Shown: one piece after another, positions 11,607-22,800 of the stretch
Layout of the letters: the number at the start of each line of letters is the position of its first letter
How positions within the stretch are numbered: position 1 is the first letter of the stretch
Assembly (NCBI GenBank): GCA_023512835.1
Contig: CM042087.1
Location: 47,767,682-47,831,681, forward strand
Source of the DNA: Taxillus chinensis
Lineage: Eukaryota; Streptophyta; Magnoliopsida; Santalales; Loranthaceae
DNA: 64,000 nt
Direction of reading: 5' to 3'
The notes under the pieces: model-generated
Told to the model about the DNA's origin: nothing
The model's database searches: none
What the model saw: only the letters and a program-made list of their open reading frames with translations
Position numbers and translations under genes: made by a program

Positions 11607-12150
11607 GGCATGAGACCTAATTAATTTTTTTATTTGTAGTTTTTTCTCTATTTATTATGTGTGTCGATCATATTTTTTAAATTTTTTTATAGAATTTTTT
11701 TAAAAATATTTTTTTAAAAATATATTTTCTTTTCTGAAAATAAAAATTATTTTAAAATTAAAATTAACACAAATTATAACTTAATACAAAAACCAAAACT
11801 CACGTCAAGCAGCCTAAACGTCTACTTGAATACATATTTTAAAAAAGGACAACCAACAAAAACGACTAGTTTTAAGAAATGGCGTGAATGACAGGGAAGA
11901 AAGTATGGACAGCTAGTGCTACGTAATGGCGTGGATGGATGGGCATGTAACGTAGCATTCACAAGATGGCTTCTTCTCCTTGCATCCTACTAAAAATAAC
12001 ACGTGATGAAAAGGCTCATCAAGCCAAAATCAATTACTGTGAATTTCCAAACTCAAATTCAAATTTAGCTGCTACCAACATGTCACGAATGAGTATGTTG
12101 CTTCATGCATATATGGACCATATCACCACAACAATCCAAGACCGAGTTCA
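11607..12150 (+). repeat. Cluster repeat S, copy 2
   Basis: Second copy of the block at 6942-7480, collinear from GAGACCTAATTA to ATATGGACCATAT. The 68-codon frame at 11966 (MASSPCILLKITRDEK...) exists only because the TATA-like segment is mutated here, so I do not call it a gene. Downstream, 12400-12570 (AAGAGGGGCGTTTGCAACTT) is repeated at 14112-14270. Confidence 0.7.
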
Positions 12151-12570
12151 AATCACGAGTGACCATCAATAAGAACTTGTTGGCAGACATGTCTTGCAGA
12201 ACTGTGGAAAATTAGATGGAGCGTGTGACCAATATTGTCACGCTCCAGAGACATTGAAACCATTGCCCAAAAAAATCACAATTACATGAACATAAAAAAA
12301 TATATTAAAAAGATATAAAAATTCTAGTCCTTTATAGCGTATTAGCAATCCCAAAAGAAAAAAAATCAGGAAAGGTTTCTTTTAATTTTAATTACATATC
12401 AATTTAGGAAAGAAATTACAAGAGGGGCGTTTGCAACTTCTTTTTGTGGTCGAATTTTCATTTGTAGGCTGTTTCTTGACAAGTCATGAATATGTATTAT
12501 ATATGGCATATGCTAGAAATATGAATTGGAGTTTGTTGAACCACATGTCCTGATCCTGACGCTCATCTAA

Positions 12571-13390
12571 TTATCATTATCAATGTGCTATTCTTCAGTT
12601 GTTGATTGGAGGCTTCCTATGCGGTACCAAGCGAGCCGGAGTTTGCTGTGGCGATTAAAAAGAGCTGCGGTTCTCTGGCTATTATGGTAGTTTGTTTTAA
12701 AAATTAACTACTGTAAAATTTCATAGTTATACAAATGTAATTAAAACAAATAAAAAGATAAATAAATAAAAATATTTATTTTTAAATAAATATAAAATTT
12801 TAATAACATGCACTACATAAATATATAATCTAACACAATTTTTAAAACAACTACTATAACATAGCATAAAATTGAACAGCAGCATGGTGCCGCCGACTTC
12901 GGCTCCGTGCGAGTAACCACGACGCTCTTTTTTGTATTTTTGTGATCTCCAGTCCAGGTTTGGTCTTGTTTTAAACTGGATTTGACTCCTAGGTAGGTGG
13001 ACTTGGTGGGCAGGCGAGGCTTCCAATCGTATAATTTGTTTTTTGTTTTTTTATATAATTACTTATATATATATATATATATAAACACTCCAAGGCCAAG
13101 TTCAGACCACAACTATCCTCAACGAAACGGCAAAAACAACAATTTGGCAGGCGTTGGCATAGTAAGATTCAAAATCATGAAATCAAAAAAAAAAAAGTAT
13201 TAGCTAGGCGAGCCTTCAAATCATGCAAATTTGAGCTTGACTTTAAAATGAGCTTCAAATCTTGTTTGGGTACAAACCTGTTTATGTTGGGCTAGCTAGA
13301 TTTTTTTAAGATTAAAAAATTAATACATTCAATATTAAATTATTAATTTAATATTAATATATTAATATAAAAAATTATATGGTAATATAA
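12571..13390. other. Gene-free stretch with fragments of LRR-gene upstream DNA
   Basis: Short pieces of the LRR gene upstream region recur out of context: GTTGATTGGAGGCTTCCTAT (12600, also 14355 and 19512), GGTTTGGTCTTGTTTTAAA (12957; compare 1919 and 24246) and CACTCCAAGGCCAAGTTCA (13086). A (TA)n tract lies at about 13063-13082. These look like debris of a further duplication round; no gene. Confidence 0.5.
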
Positions 13391-13391
13391 A

Positions 13392-13762
13392 GATCATCCA
13401 CACTAGATCCTTCAAATTCTAAAATTTAGAGAAAATTTTAAATTTTGGAAAAAAATACCCTACATCAGTATTTCAAACTCTAAAATTTAGAGAATAAAAA
13501 TAGAGATTAGAGATAGAATCTCCATATTTGAAGGATTACTATTCATTCTCCAAATATTTTTTTAATATATTTTTTGTTATATGTATATTTTTAATTGGTT
13601 GTAATAAATAGATGAGATTAAAAAAATATTAAATACAAAATAACAAATTATAATTTATTATATAGAGATAGAGATGGACGACCTGATGCGTGCAATTTTT
13701 TAAATATTTTTAAATTTTTCCATCAAAATAAAGATAGAGAAAATGGAGCTGGTGTGATGCTC
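13392..13762. mobile_element. MITE, Tourist/PIF-Harbinger-like (371 bp)
   Basis: The ends are inverted: GATCATCCACACTAGATCC on the left, and GAGCATCACACCAGCTCC as the reverse complement of the right end. An A-rich 3-bp duplication (AAA, or TAA with one change) flanks it, as expected for PIF/Harbinger MITEs. The paralogous segment at 11344-11380 reads straight through (GGCAATATAAGCTATTGGG), showing the empty site. No coding capacity. Confidence 0.75.
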
Positions 13763-13861
13763 AAAGCTACTAGGCTTAATAATTAGTTTAGGTTCAAGCT
13801 CCTTTAAAATGAATAAGAGCTTTTGGGATCATGAGCCAAATAGCTCGGGTGCTAAACGTCC

Positions 13862-14110
13862 TAATTGAACCCGTATTTAAGAAAACGACTACTAACAAAA
13901 ATGACTAGTTTAAGAAAATGGCGTGAATAGCAGGGAAGAAAGCGTGGACAGCTAGTGCTATATATACATGTAATGCCGTGGATGGATGGGCATGTAGTGT
14001 ACGTACGTAGCATTCACAAGATGGCTTCTTCTCCTTGCATTCTCCTATAAATAACAAGTGATGGATAGGATCATCAAGCCAAAATCAATACCAAACTCAA
14101 ATTTAGAGAA
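13862..14110 (+). repeat. Cluster repeat S, copy 3
   Basis: Third copy of the S block: GAAAATGGCGTGAATAGCAGG, GACAGCTAGTGCTA, then AAGATGGCTTCTTCTCCTTG and the TATA-like CTCCTATAAATAAC. It runs directly into the 14112-14270 repeat and then the upstream region of gene 2, so S belongs to the duplicated LRR-kinase neighbourhood. Confidence 0.65.
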
Positions 14111-14758
14111 AGAAGTAACAAGAGGGGCGATTGCAACTTCTTTTTGTGGTCGAATTTTCATTTGTTGGAAATTTCTTGAACCACAAGTCATGAATATGTA
14201 TTATATATGGCATATGCTAGAAATATGAATTGGAGTTTCTTGAACCACATGTCCTGACGCTCGCCTTAATTATCAATGCATTGCCAGGATTCGAGTTTTA
14301 GTAAGGGCATGTGCTATTGAGTTGTCCATCTATCGTGGCGCTCTTGATCTTTAGATGTTGATTGGAGGCTTCCTATTCCACTGCAACCATGACGGTCTTT
14401 TCGTATTTAGAGTAGAAGAGGTTTGGCATTGTTTTAAACTGGATTTGCCTCCTAGGTGGCCTTGTTGGGCAGGCGAGGCTTCCTATCGTATGGAGATCAG
14501 GCTTAGAATAGGACATTACAATAGAAATAATAGCTAATGAAAATAATATTTAAAATAAAACAGCTAATTAAATAGAACCAATTAATATATATAGCAGCGT
14601 CATCCTTTGGCAACGCCATTGAGTCTTACAGAACCAATAAAGCAGCTAGCAAATTTGCTAGCTTACAAATTCGGATGAGTTGACATTCGAATTGGCCCAC
14701 TCTACAAATTTGCTGTCAATGTTAGAGCTCACGAGATCATCTGCGTAGTCAGGTGTCC

Positions 14759-14767
14759 TATAAAATA
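14759..14767 (+). promoter_or_regulatory. TATA box of LRR gene 2
   Basis: TATAAAATA precedes ACCCACGTAGAGCTAGCGCA, the same core promoter block as genes 1 and 3, with one extra A in the TATA element. The ATG lies 93 nt downstream at 14852. Confidence 0.65.
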
Positions 14768-14851
14768 CCCACGTAGAGCTAGCGCAACACTTACTTCCAT
14801 CTTATTCCTATTATCTTTCACACCCAAATCAAATATCCATCACACATAACA

Positions 14852-16068
14852 ATGTCATCCTCCCCAGCCATCAAAAAAACACTCCCTCAACTACTCTTTC
14901 TCTTTTCCATCGTTAGTCTTCAATTAGCTTCACCTTCCTCTAGTACTGCTACTACACCAGCACTCATCCGACGAGCTGGAAGTGAAGAAGCAGCTTCCCT
15001 TCTAAACTGGAGGGCCACCCTCGACAACCACAGCCAGACTGCTCTCTCCTCTTGGGCTGCAGGGAGGAGCAACCTATGCATCAACTGGACTGGAATAGCC
15101 TGCAGTCACGGTACGTACGGCTGCATAACTCATATCAACCTCACCAGTTTGGGCTTGAGAGGGACCCCCTCCAAAACATCACCTTCCACTGTTTTCCTTG
15201 CCTCCTCAAACTTGACCTTAGCAATAACATTTTCTTTGGAATAATTCCCTCACCATTGATCGCATTGAAAGCTTAACCATCCTCTACCTGTACTGGAACA
15301 AATTCTATGGCTCCATCCCTAGTGAAATAGGAAAGTTAAAATCTCTCATTCACCTTAACATTTCATTTAATCATTGAGTGGGCAAATTCCAACATCAATA
15401 TGTGATATAGCCCATTTAACTACTTTATACCTTAGTGCTAACTACCTCTTTGGCCTTATTTCTCGTGAAATAGGAAACCTTAAATCACTCAAAGAGCTTT
15501 TTTTAGAAAGTAACAATCTCACAGGATCAATTACAACTTTAATAGATTATTTGAGCAGCTTAACCATCATCTTCCTCAATAGAAATAAACTCTCAGGCTC
15601 CATTCCTCATGAAGTAGAAAACCTTAGATCACTCAATAATCTTGACTTGTCAAATAATAATCTCACAGGGTCAATTCCAACTTCAATAGGATATTTAAAC
15701 AATTTAGCTATCCTTTACCTCTATACAAGTAATCTCTTAGGTTCCATTCCTTGTGAAATAGGAAATCTTAGATCATTCGATGACTTAGAATTGCCAAGTG
15801 ACAATCTCACGAGATCAATTCCAATTTCAATACGTTATTTGAACAGCTTAACCATTCTCTTCCTCGATAGAAATAAACTCTTAGACTCCATTCCTCATGA
15901 AGTAGGAAATCTTAGATCACTCAATAATTTTGACTTGTCAATTAATAATCTTACAGGGTCAATTCCAACTTTAATAAGTTATTTAAACAATTTAGCTATG
16001 CTCTACCTCCATGCAAATAATCTCTCAGGTTCCATTCATTTCTCGTGAAATAGGAAATCTTACAGTCA
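14852..16068 (+). pseudogene. MIK2-like LRR receptor kinase relic (gene 2)
   Basis: Starts with the same signal peptide and LRR cap as genes 1 and 3 ([39 protein letters not shown]). Three small lesions shift the frame: +2 in a C-run near 15168, -1 near 15252 and -1 near 15374. They sum to zero, so the LRR frame resumes at 15374 for about nine more LRRs (to IHFS at 16048). The gene then breaks off within an LRR and joins, at about 16070, sequence equal to the 3' flank of gene 3 (from 29233). The rest of the LRRs, membrane helix and kinase are gone. A second deletion in the 3' flank, at about 16190, matches removal of gene 3 positions 29355-29650. Non-functional as a receptor. Confidence 0.9.
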
Positions 16069-16309
16069 ATGGCTGGCCCAGGGGCCGGGATTACCATTTT
16101 ATCTCTATTTAGACTCATGAAGTAGTGCCTACGGGGATCCTCATGATCATAGGGGCATAGTAATTGTTGTTGATGTTGTTGTGGTACGTTGTTAGATCCC
16201 TGCCAATGAATTGTTCTTCCATTAAAAGTCTTGTCTCAGTTGCTCATCATTTTCTTTGTTCCGAAGAAAAATTATGCTTTGTATTCCTGCCCTAAAAAAA
16301 AGGATTATT

Positions 16310-16568
16310 ATAGGTTCCGATTCCGAAACGGCTGCGTTGCCGTTGATGGCCGATCAACCGCCGGAAACGGAGGCTCGAACTCCGAACGAGCAAGTTGAAG
16401 TCAACGTCGTGTGTCTGGAATTGGGAAAGTCGGCCTTGGATCCTGCCGCGGTTGCATCGCTTGGCTTCGTCGCCGGTGGGGACAGACAGAGTCGATGCGG
16501 GACAGTGGAGAATGCAGCAGCCGGCCCTACCACTTGAGAACCCCATGGAATGTGCACAAGTTTCTTTC
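16310..16568. other. GC-rich island of unknown origin
   Basis: About 250 bp of clearly higher GC than its surroundings begins exactly where similarity to the gene 3 3' flank ends (GATTATTATAGGTTC). Both strands are open: + frame 16256-16537 (PPETEARTPNEQVEVNVVCL) and a 92-codon frame on the - strand. I do not recognise either. It may be an exon fragment moved here by a transposon or by the deletion repair. Confidence 0.4.
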
Positions 16569-17416
16569 AACTGTTATTAAAGCCCAGCCTGCCCAAAAGG
16601 CCGAAACCTTTCAACTCAGCAGGCTTATTAGACAAATTCCATCCCACTCAAGTCCATTAGCCCATCTTTCTCCAGCCCAACCCCTTTCTAATTTTAATTC
16701 AATTATCTTTTTTTTTAACATTTTGGGGTTATAGAGATTATAATATTTTATTTAATCATGTACTTAATTATAAATTTTATCATATTTTATATATTGAAAA
16801 TAAATATTAATCAACATGTAAAATCTAAATTATTTAACAATTATATGTTGACGTGCTCTTTCAACATATAATTATTATTTTATATATTAAATTATTTTAA
16901 TCAAATTGTTAAAATCTAAATTATTTAACAATCAGAATGTTGTATGGAATGTGCCAATGTCCATACAACATAACTATGAAACTAATATTATGGTTTTCAA
17001 GATATATAATTTTAAAGCAAATAAAAAAATGGCAAAGACTTGATTTTTTATGTAAATTGAAAGTATAAATGTTGAGTGAATAGGAAAAAAAATCATGAGA
17101 CCTATTAGAATTCAAAGGTTAGCGTTATAAAACCAAATAACAGTAGGAGAGAGTATCTTTTAATTTATATCAAATTATGCTTGATTGATTGGTTATTTTC
17201 TAGTCATATGCTCTAATTTACAAGAAATCAATCTTTAAATTCACCCCTTCTCTTCTCTTGGAGGTACCAGATTTTATCACGAACACTCTCTCAAGCGTGA
17301 ACTCTCTTTCACTACTATTGTTTTCTCTCTTATCAGAAAATTGAAAAAAATACTCTCAAAAATAATTTTTCCCAAAACAAATGGAGATCGTGCCACCTAC
17401 CTAGGCTCCAATTCAA
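16569..17416. other. Gene-free AT-rich spacer before unit B
   Basis: No coding potential. It contains two hairpins, each preceded by the same 22-bp direct repeat (next entry). It ends where the unit B copy of the tandem duplication starts. Confidence 0.6.
16820..16969. repeat. Two hairpins each behind a 22-bp direct repeat
   Basis: AAAATCTAAATTATTTAACA followed by AT occurs at about 16820 and 16914. Just after the first copy, TATATGTTGA (16842-16851) pairs with TCAACATATA (16861-16870). Just after the second, GTTGTATGGA (16939-16948) pairs with TCCATACAAC (16960-16969). Both stems are perfect 10-bp inverted repeats with loops of 9 and 11 nt. Confidence 0.7.
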
Positions 17417-17605
17417 AGACTTATAAGTTGATTAATTATTATTTAATATACGTAACATAATTTTTTAAGTATTCAATATTCGTAAACAGTTTTCTTTTTA
17501 AATATATATATATTAGCTTTTATACTATCATAAAATAGCTGATTTTGAATGTTTTTTTTTCAAGTTACAAAATTTTTATATATATACATATATATATATA
17601 TATAC

Positions 17606-17745
17606 ACATACATACATAATATATACTCAATGTTCGCTTTTTAGGCCATAACATACATACATATATATATTCAATGTTCGCTTTTTTAGGCCATAACATA
17701 CATACATATATATACTCAATGTTCGCTTTTTAGGCCATAACATTG
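17606..17745 (+). repeat. Three 44-45 bp tandem repeats
   Basis: The unit ACATACATA(TA)n followed by TCAATGTTCGCTTTTTAGGC and CATA is present three times (CAATGTTCG at 17628, 17672 and 17717). The last copy is fused to the pararetrovirus-like frame, and the repeated part encodes the start of that frame, so the triplication arose after the viral sequence was inserted. Confidence 0.8.
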
Positions 17746-17892
17746 AAAATGGAAAAATATTACCCATTAAAAGAAGTTTGAGTTTTGGTGATAAGTTTCC
17801 TGACATAATAACAGATAAAACTCAACTTCAACGATTTCTTGATAGTTTAAATTATATTAATGATTTCTATCAACACCTAGCCCCAGTAAGCT
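17719..17892 (+). mobile_element. Endogenous pararetrovirus-like RT fragment
   Basis: A continuous + frame of about 55 codons carries motifs typical of the Caulimoviridae reverse transcriptase C-terminal region: FLGHNIENGKI, then KFPDIITDKTQLQRFL, then LNYINDFYQHLAP. It has no ATG of its own, ends in a (TA)n tract, and no other viral domain is nearby, so it is a short dead fragment. The matching place in unit A is a plain TA-rich stretch (about 158-200). Integration into TA repeats is known for endogenous florendoviruses. Assignment to Caulimoviridae rests on these motifs alone; a Ty3/gypsy RT fragment is less likely because of the QLQRFL..LNY pattern. Confidence 0.65.
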
Positions 17893-17896
17893 TTTT

Positions 17897-17898
<2 letters not shown>

Positions 17899-17945
<47 letters not shown>
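17899..17945. repeat. (TA)n microsatellite
   Basis: Uninterrupted AT dinucleotides at the right edge of the pararetrovirus-like fragment; a shorter TA tract (17575-17602) lies on its left. In unit A the corresponding tract is only about 18 bp. Confidence 0.95.
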
Positions 17946-17948
<3 letters not shown>

Positions 17949-19542
17949 GGTACTTGCATGCGTAGTTGCGTGTCCGATTCTGCACATGCTTTCAAAAAGA
18001 TATAAAGAAGACTGCTTTCAAAAAGCAGCTAGCGACTGCTAATAATTTACCAAAGGCCGCATGCAAAATTCCCCCGATAATGAATCTACTACGTATGCAG
18101 AGGACTTGAAACCTCAGGTCAGGTTCCAAACTCCAAACCATTAATGTTGCCTTAGTTCCGAAGATCTCGATATATAGGGGTAATTTAGACTACCCACAAC
18201 CTAAATAAAATTCATGATCAATTGATAATTCCAGAGAAAAATTAAAAGTGCACTGAATGATTCATCAAAAGTTGAGAGTAACATGCATATTGAATTGCCC
18301 CTGCTTTAAAGAGGACAGTAAAGTAACAATAAAACGAAAGCAAAGCCTTATCACGAAAAAAAGAAAGAAAAAAAGAGAGCTCGTTATAAGAGAAAGAAAA
18401 ATTATATTATGATCTTTCTGATTAATACACTCATTCAACTTGGTGATACATACTAGGATAGTAAGAGTACTTTTGTCAATTGCCATGGTTGACGGTTGAT
18501 ATTTGGAAATGTCTGATTTTGCACGAATAAGATGAATTGATATTAATTGAGTAATCTTATATAATTTATGATAAGAAAAGATTAATTCTGATCTAAATTT
18601 GATTGATTTTGAGTGTATTTAATGAATGAGGGTGAAAACCCTAGGTGGTGGGTAAGAGGTAGAAGATGACTAAAGAGAACTTCAAAGAAAGTTTAATTCG
18701 GTTTTTCTGAACTTCAATTCGAGAAATAAGATTTTAGTTTCGAGATGAAGTCTTATTTTTTGAACTGAATTCATCCAAATGACGCCATGGCTGGTTTACA
18801 TTAATTTGGCTGTGCAATTAGGCTAGTACATCATAACCCTCATATGATAGGTGAACTAATCTATTTTTTTATTTCTTTTTTATAAGGGCTATTTAGCAAA
18901 TCACAAATGGATAGTATAAATATTTCACAAAAGTGTGTTATGTGCAAATAAAAAAAGCTGTAGTTATTGGCAACATATGTACTGTAATTATTTTTTCTCT
19001 TATTTTCTATTTACTTAGGCAATACTACATGTAGGTAGATTATGCAAGTAATTCCTGTGCATGACATTCTCATTGTCATTTCATATATTAATTTTTTTAT
19101 TAATTTATCTTTCATGCCAATTTAACGGCAAATAGGTTATTTCTACGCAATTACACCTGCTATTAGACTTTCCGTTTATTTATGCAGGGAGTTGTATGGA
19201 TTATGTCTGTGTCAATTAATGTGTTGGTTAAGAAAGGAGTTGTTCAGTTGTATCAATGGGCAGTTAGTGGGTCAAAGTTATGCTTGTAATTTGGTTTAAA
19301 TATGAGAACCGGGAAATAAAAGAGAATTCTCTTGCGACATGGTGGAGGACAAGGCCCCTCGAAGTGCCTACATAATTTACAGAATAGTTTAATCTCCAAT
19401 ACTGTGAGCGCTGTTCTTGCGACATGGCTGAAGGCACACGCCAGGCTCAAGTTTCGGAAGCAGTCGCCCTTCTCAATTTCAGCTGCATTTGTTTGATTGA
19501 ACTGGTTACTTGTTGATTGGAGGCTTCCTATTCCAGTGCAAC

Positions 19543-19837
19543 TGTTGGTTTTATGAAAACAAAATGCAGATATATAGAACTAATGAAATGCAGTCTACAT
19601 AGAGCTACCAGAAAAAACCCCATACTTCATTTCAATGAAAATCTGGATTTATACAGGTTTTTTCTTAAAACAGAAACAGCAATAAAAGGGCAGCAAAATC
19701 TGTCAAATTTAAAAAACAATATATCCACTAAACTAGCTGAAGAATCAGTCAATCCATTGATAAACTCAGCCAGCTAGAGATTTATTTAAGGAAAACAGAA
19801 ATCCCACGTCAGCCAGCTCCTGAGTCATTATTCAACA
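19543..19837 (-). repeat. 3' LTR of the copia element
   Basis: 295 bp, bounded by TGTTGG and CAACA as read on +. In element orientation this is the 3' LTR. The original gag-pol stop codon falls inside its first bases (19832-19834), so coding sequence and LTR overlap by six bases. Confidence 0.95.
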
Positions 19838-22800
19838 CTCCTCTTTGACTCTAGAACTACAAACTCCAAGTTGTCGTCTCAAGAACTCAAACTTAGCCTT
19901 GGGAAGTGCCTTGGTCAGGATATCAGCATTTTGATTTTCTGTTCTGCAATAGATCAACTTTATTGCTCCTTCTTTTTGCACCTCTTAGGAAATAGAATTT
20001 CAATTTGAAATGTTTTGTTTTGCCATGGAATACTGGATTTTCTGCAATTGAAATTGCAGCCTGGTTGTCTACAAGAATCCGTGTGCTTCCCTGTTGCTCC
20101 ATATGCAAATCTGCCAACAATTTCCTAATCCAAAGTACTTGGTTTACAGCAACAGTTGCAGACACGTATTCAGCCTCTGCTGTAGATTGGGCTATAACTT
20201 CTTGCTTCTTTAAACACCAAGAGAAAACAGCAGAACCAAAGCTAAAGCAATAACCTGATGTGCTTCTCATGTCATCAATACAACCAGCCCAATCACTATC
20301 GGAATAGCCATGAAGTGTGAAGTTTTTAACTTGACAAAACCTTAGACCATAATCAGTCGTACCCTTAATATATCTAACAATTCTTTTTGCTGCTTGGAGA
20401 TGAACTTCACTAGCACAGTGCATGTATCTTGAAAGTATACTTACAGCATTCATAATATCCGGTCTTGTTGCAGTCAAATACATCAAGCAGCCTATTAAAG
20501 CTCTATAAAGCCTTTCATCAACTTTTGCAGCTCCATCTTCTTTGCAAAAATTCTCCTTTTGATTCATTGGTGTTGTTGATGGCTTGCACTCCTCCATGTG
20601 GAATTTTTTAAGAATTTCCTTGGCATATTTTTGCTGACATATAAAGATCTCATTCTGCTTTTGTTTAACTTCCATGCCAAGAAAGAATGTCATCTTCCCA
20701 AGATCAGTCATTTCAAAAACACTCTTCATTTCCCTTTTAAACACATCAATCTGCTCCATGCTACTCCCTATCACAAGCAAATCATCAACATATAAAGATA
20801 CCACAATTAACTCTTCACAAGCCTTCCTAATGTAGAGAGTAAATTCACTTAGACTTTTTGTGAAACCTGACTTAACTAAATGGGTATCAATCCTGCTATA
20901 CTATGCCCTTGGTGCCTGTTTTAAACCATACAGGGCCTTTTTTAACAAACATACTTTCTCCTCCTTTCCTTGGACGACAAAACCCTCTGGCTGCTCTATA
21001 AAAATTTCTTCATCTAAGTATCCATTTAAGAAAGCTGATTTGACATCCATTTGGTGTACATTCCATCCCTTTTGAGCAGCAAGAGCTAACAACATTCTTA
21101 TGGTATCCAATCGAGCAACCGGAGCAAAGGTCTCAGAGAAATCCACTCCAAACATTTGAGCATATCCTTTCACGACTAGCCTTGCCTTGTGTTTACTTAC
21201 AGAACCATCAGAATTGAGTTTGGTCCTATAAACCCATTTGACTCCTAAGGCCTTTTTGTGTGCAGGTTTGTCCACTAGAATCCAGGTCTGATTTTTTTCA
21301 ATCATTTGAAGCTCTTCCTTCATTGCAGCTATCCACTTTGGATCTGATGCAGCTTCTTCATACCCAGGAGGCTCTATTATAGCAACGTTGCACCTTTGAT
21401 AAATGTCAGAGAGAGATCTTGTTCCCCTAACAGATTCACCATCAAGATCAAGGTCATTATCAATATTAGAGTTGTCATTGATATCAATATTCTCCTCTTG
21501 GAGCTCAATCCTTTTATCAGTCTCCCAGTTCCATCTATCTGACTCAAAGAAATGAACATCTCTACTGACAATTACTTTGTTAGTTTGAGGATGATAAATC
21601 CTGTAGGCTTTGGAGACTAAACTGTAGCCTATAAAGATACCAACTTCTGCCTTCTTATCTAATTTATCTCTTTTAATATGAGGAATATGAGAGAAGCAGA
21701 GACAGCCAAAAATTCTTAAATTTTTCAGACTTGGTTTAAAACCATACCAAGCTTCGAATGGAGTCTTTTGTTGCAGTGCTTTTGTTGGCAATCGGTTCTG
21801 AAGGAAAATTGCTGTAGCTGCAGCTTCAGCCCAGAGTTTCTTTGGCAGACCCTTATCATGCAACAAACACCTTGTCATTTCCATAAGTGTTCTGTTTTTT
21901 CGCTCTACCACCCTATTCTGCTGAGGGTATAAGGTGCAGTCAGCTGGTGCTCAATGCCTTCATTCTCACAGAACTTGTTAAATTTTTCTGAGGTATATTC
22001 AGTGCCATTATCAGATCTAATCATCTGAATTTTGAATTTACTTTGATTTTCTACCCAAGCTTTAAACCTCCAGAAGATGTCAGCTACCTCAAATTTAAAT
22101 TTCATAAAATAGATCCAACACATTCTTGAGTATTCATCTATAAAAGCAATATAAAACTTACTCCCATTCAATGACAGTGTGCTTTGAGGGCCTCCCACAT
22201 CTGTGTGTACTAACTGCAATTTTTGAGTAGCCCTCCAGGCTTTGTTTTGGGGGAAAGGAAGCCGTGTTTGCTTTCCATATTGACATGCTGCACAAGTAGG
22301 CAACTCCTCTTTTAATGCTGGCAAGCCTTTGCCAAGGTTGTTCTTCTTCATAAAAAGAAGAGCTGGATGATGAAAGTGGCCCAATCTTTTATGCCAAAGC
22401 ATTGTGTTGCTGTCTTCTATGTGTTCTCCAACTTGTCCCTTTGCCATCAAATTCAAGGCAAAGCTTTTACTTTCCATTTTTATTTTAAACACCTCTTGGC
22501 CTTGTGCATCAGTAATCAAGCAATGATTATCCTCAAACAACACCTTATATTTTTTTTCCAATAATTGGCCAACACTCAACAAGTTATTATTAATTTCAGG
22601 AACATATAAGACATTAGAAATTAATTTTGAACCTGTGTGACCTTCAATAGCCACCGTTCCTTCGTCGTTTACTGAAAGATATGCTCCATTTCCAATGCGA
22701 ACTCTAGAAATTGAAGTTTTGTGAAGCTCCTTGAAAAGTTTTCGATCATACGTCATGTGGTTTGTACAACCACTGTCGATAAGCCAATTTTTTGTGCAGC

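Noticed and set aside
11966..12172. 68-codon frame MASSPCILLKITRDEK
   Set aside because: Open only in one of three copies of repeat S; the other copies have stops and an intact TATA-like sequence at this place.
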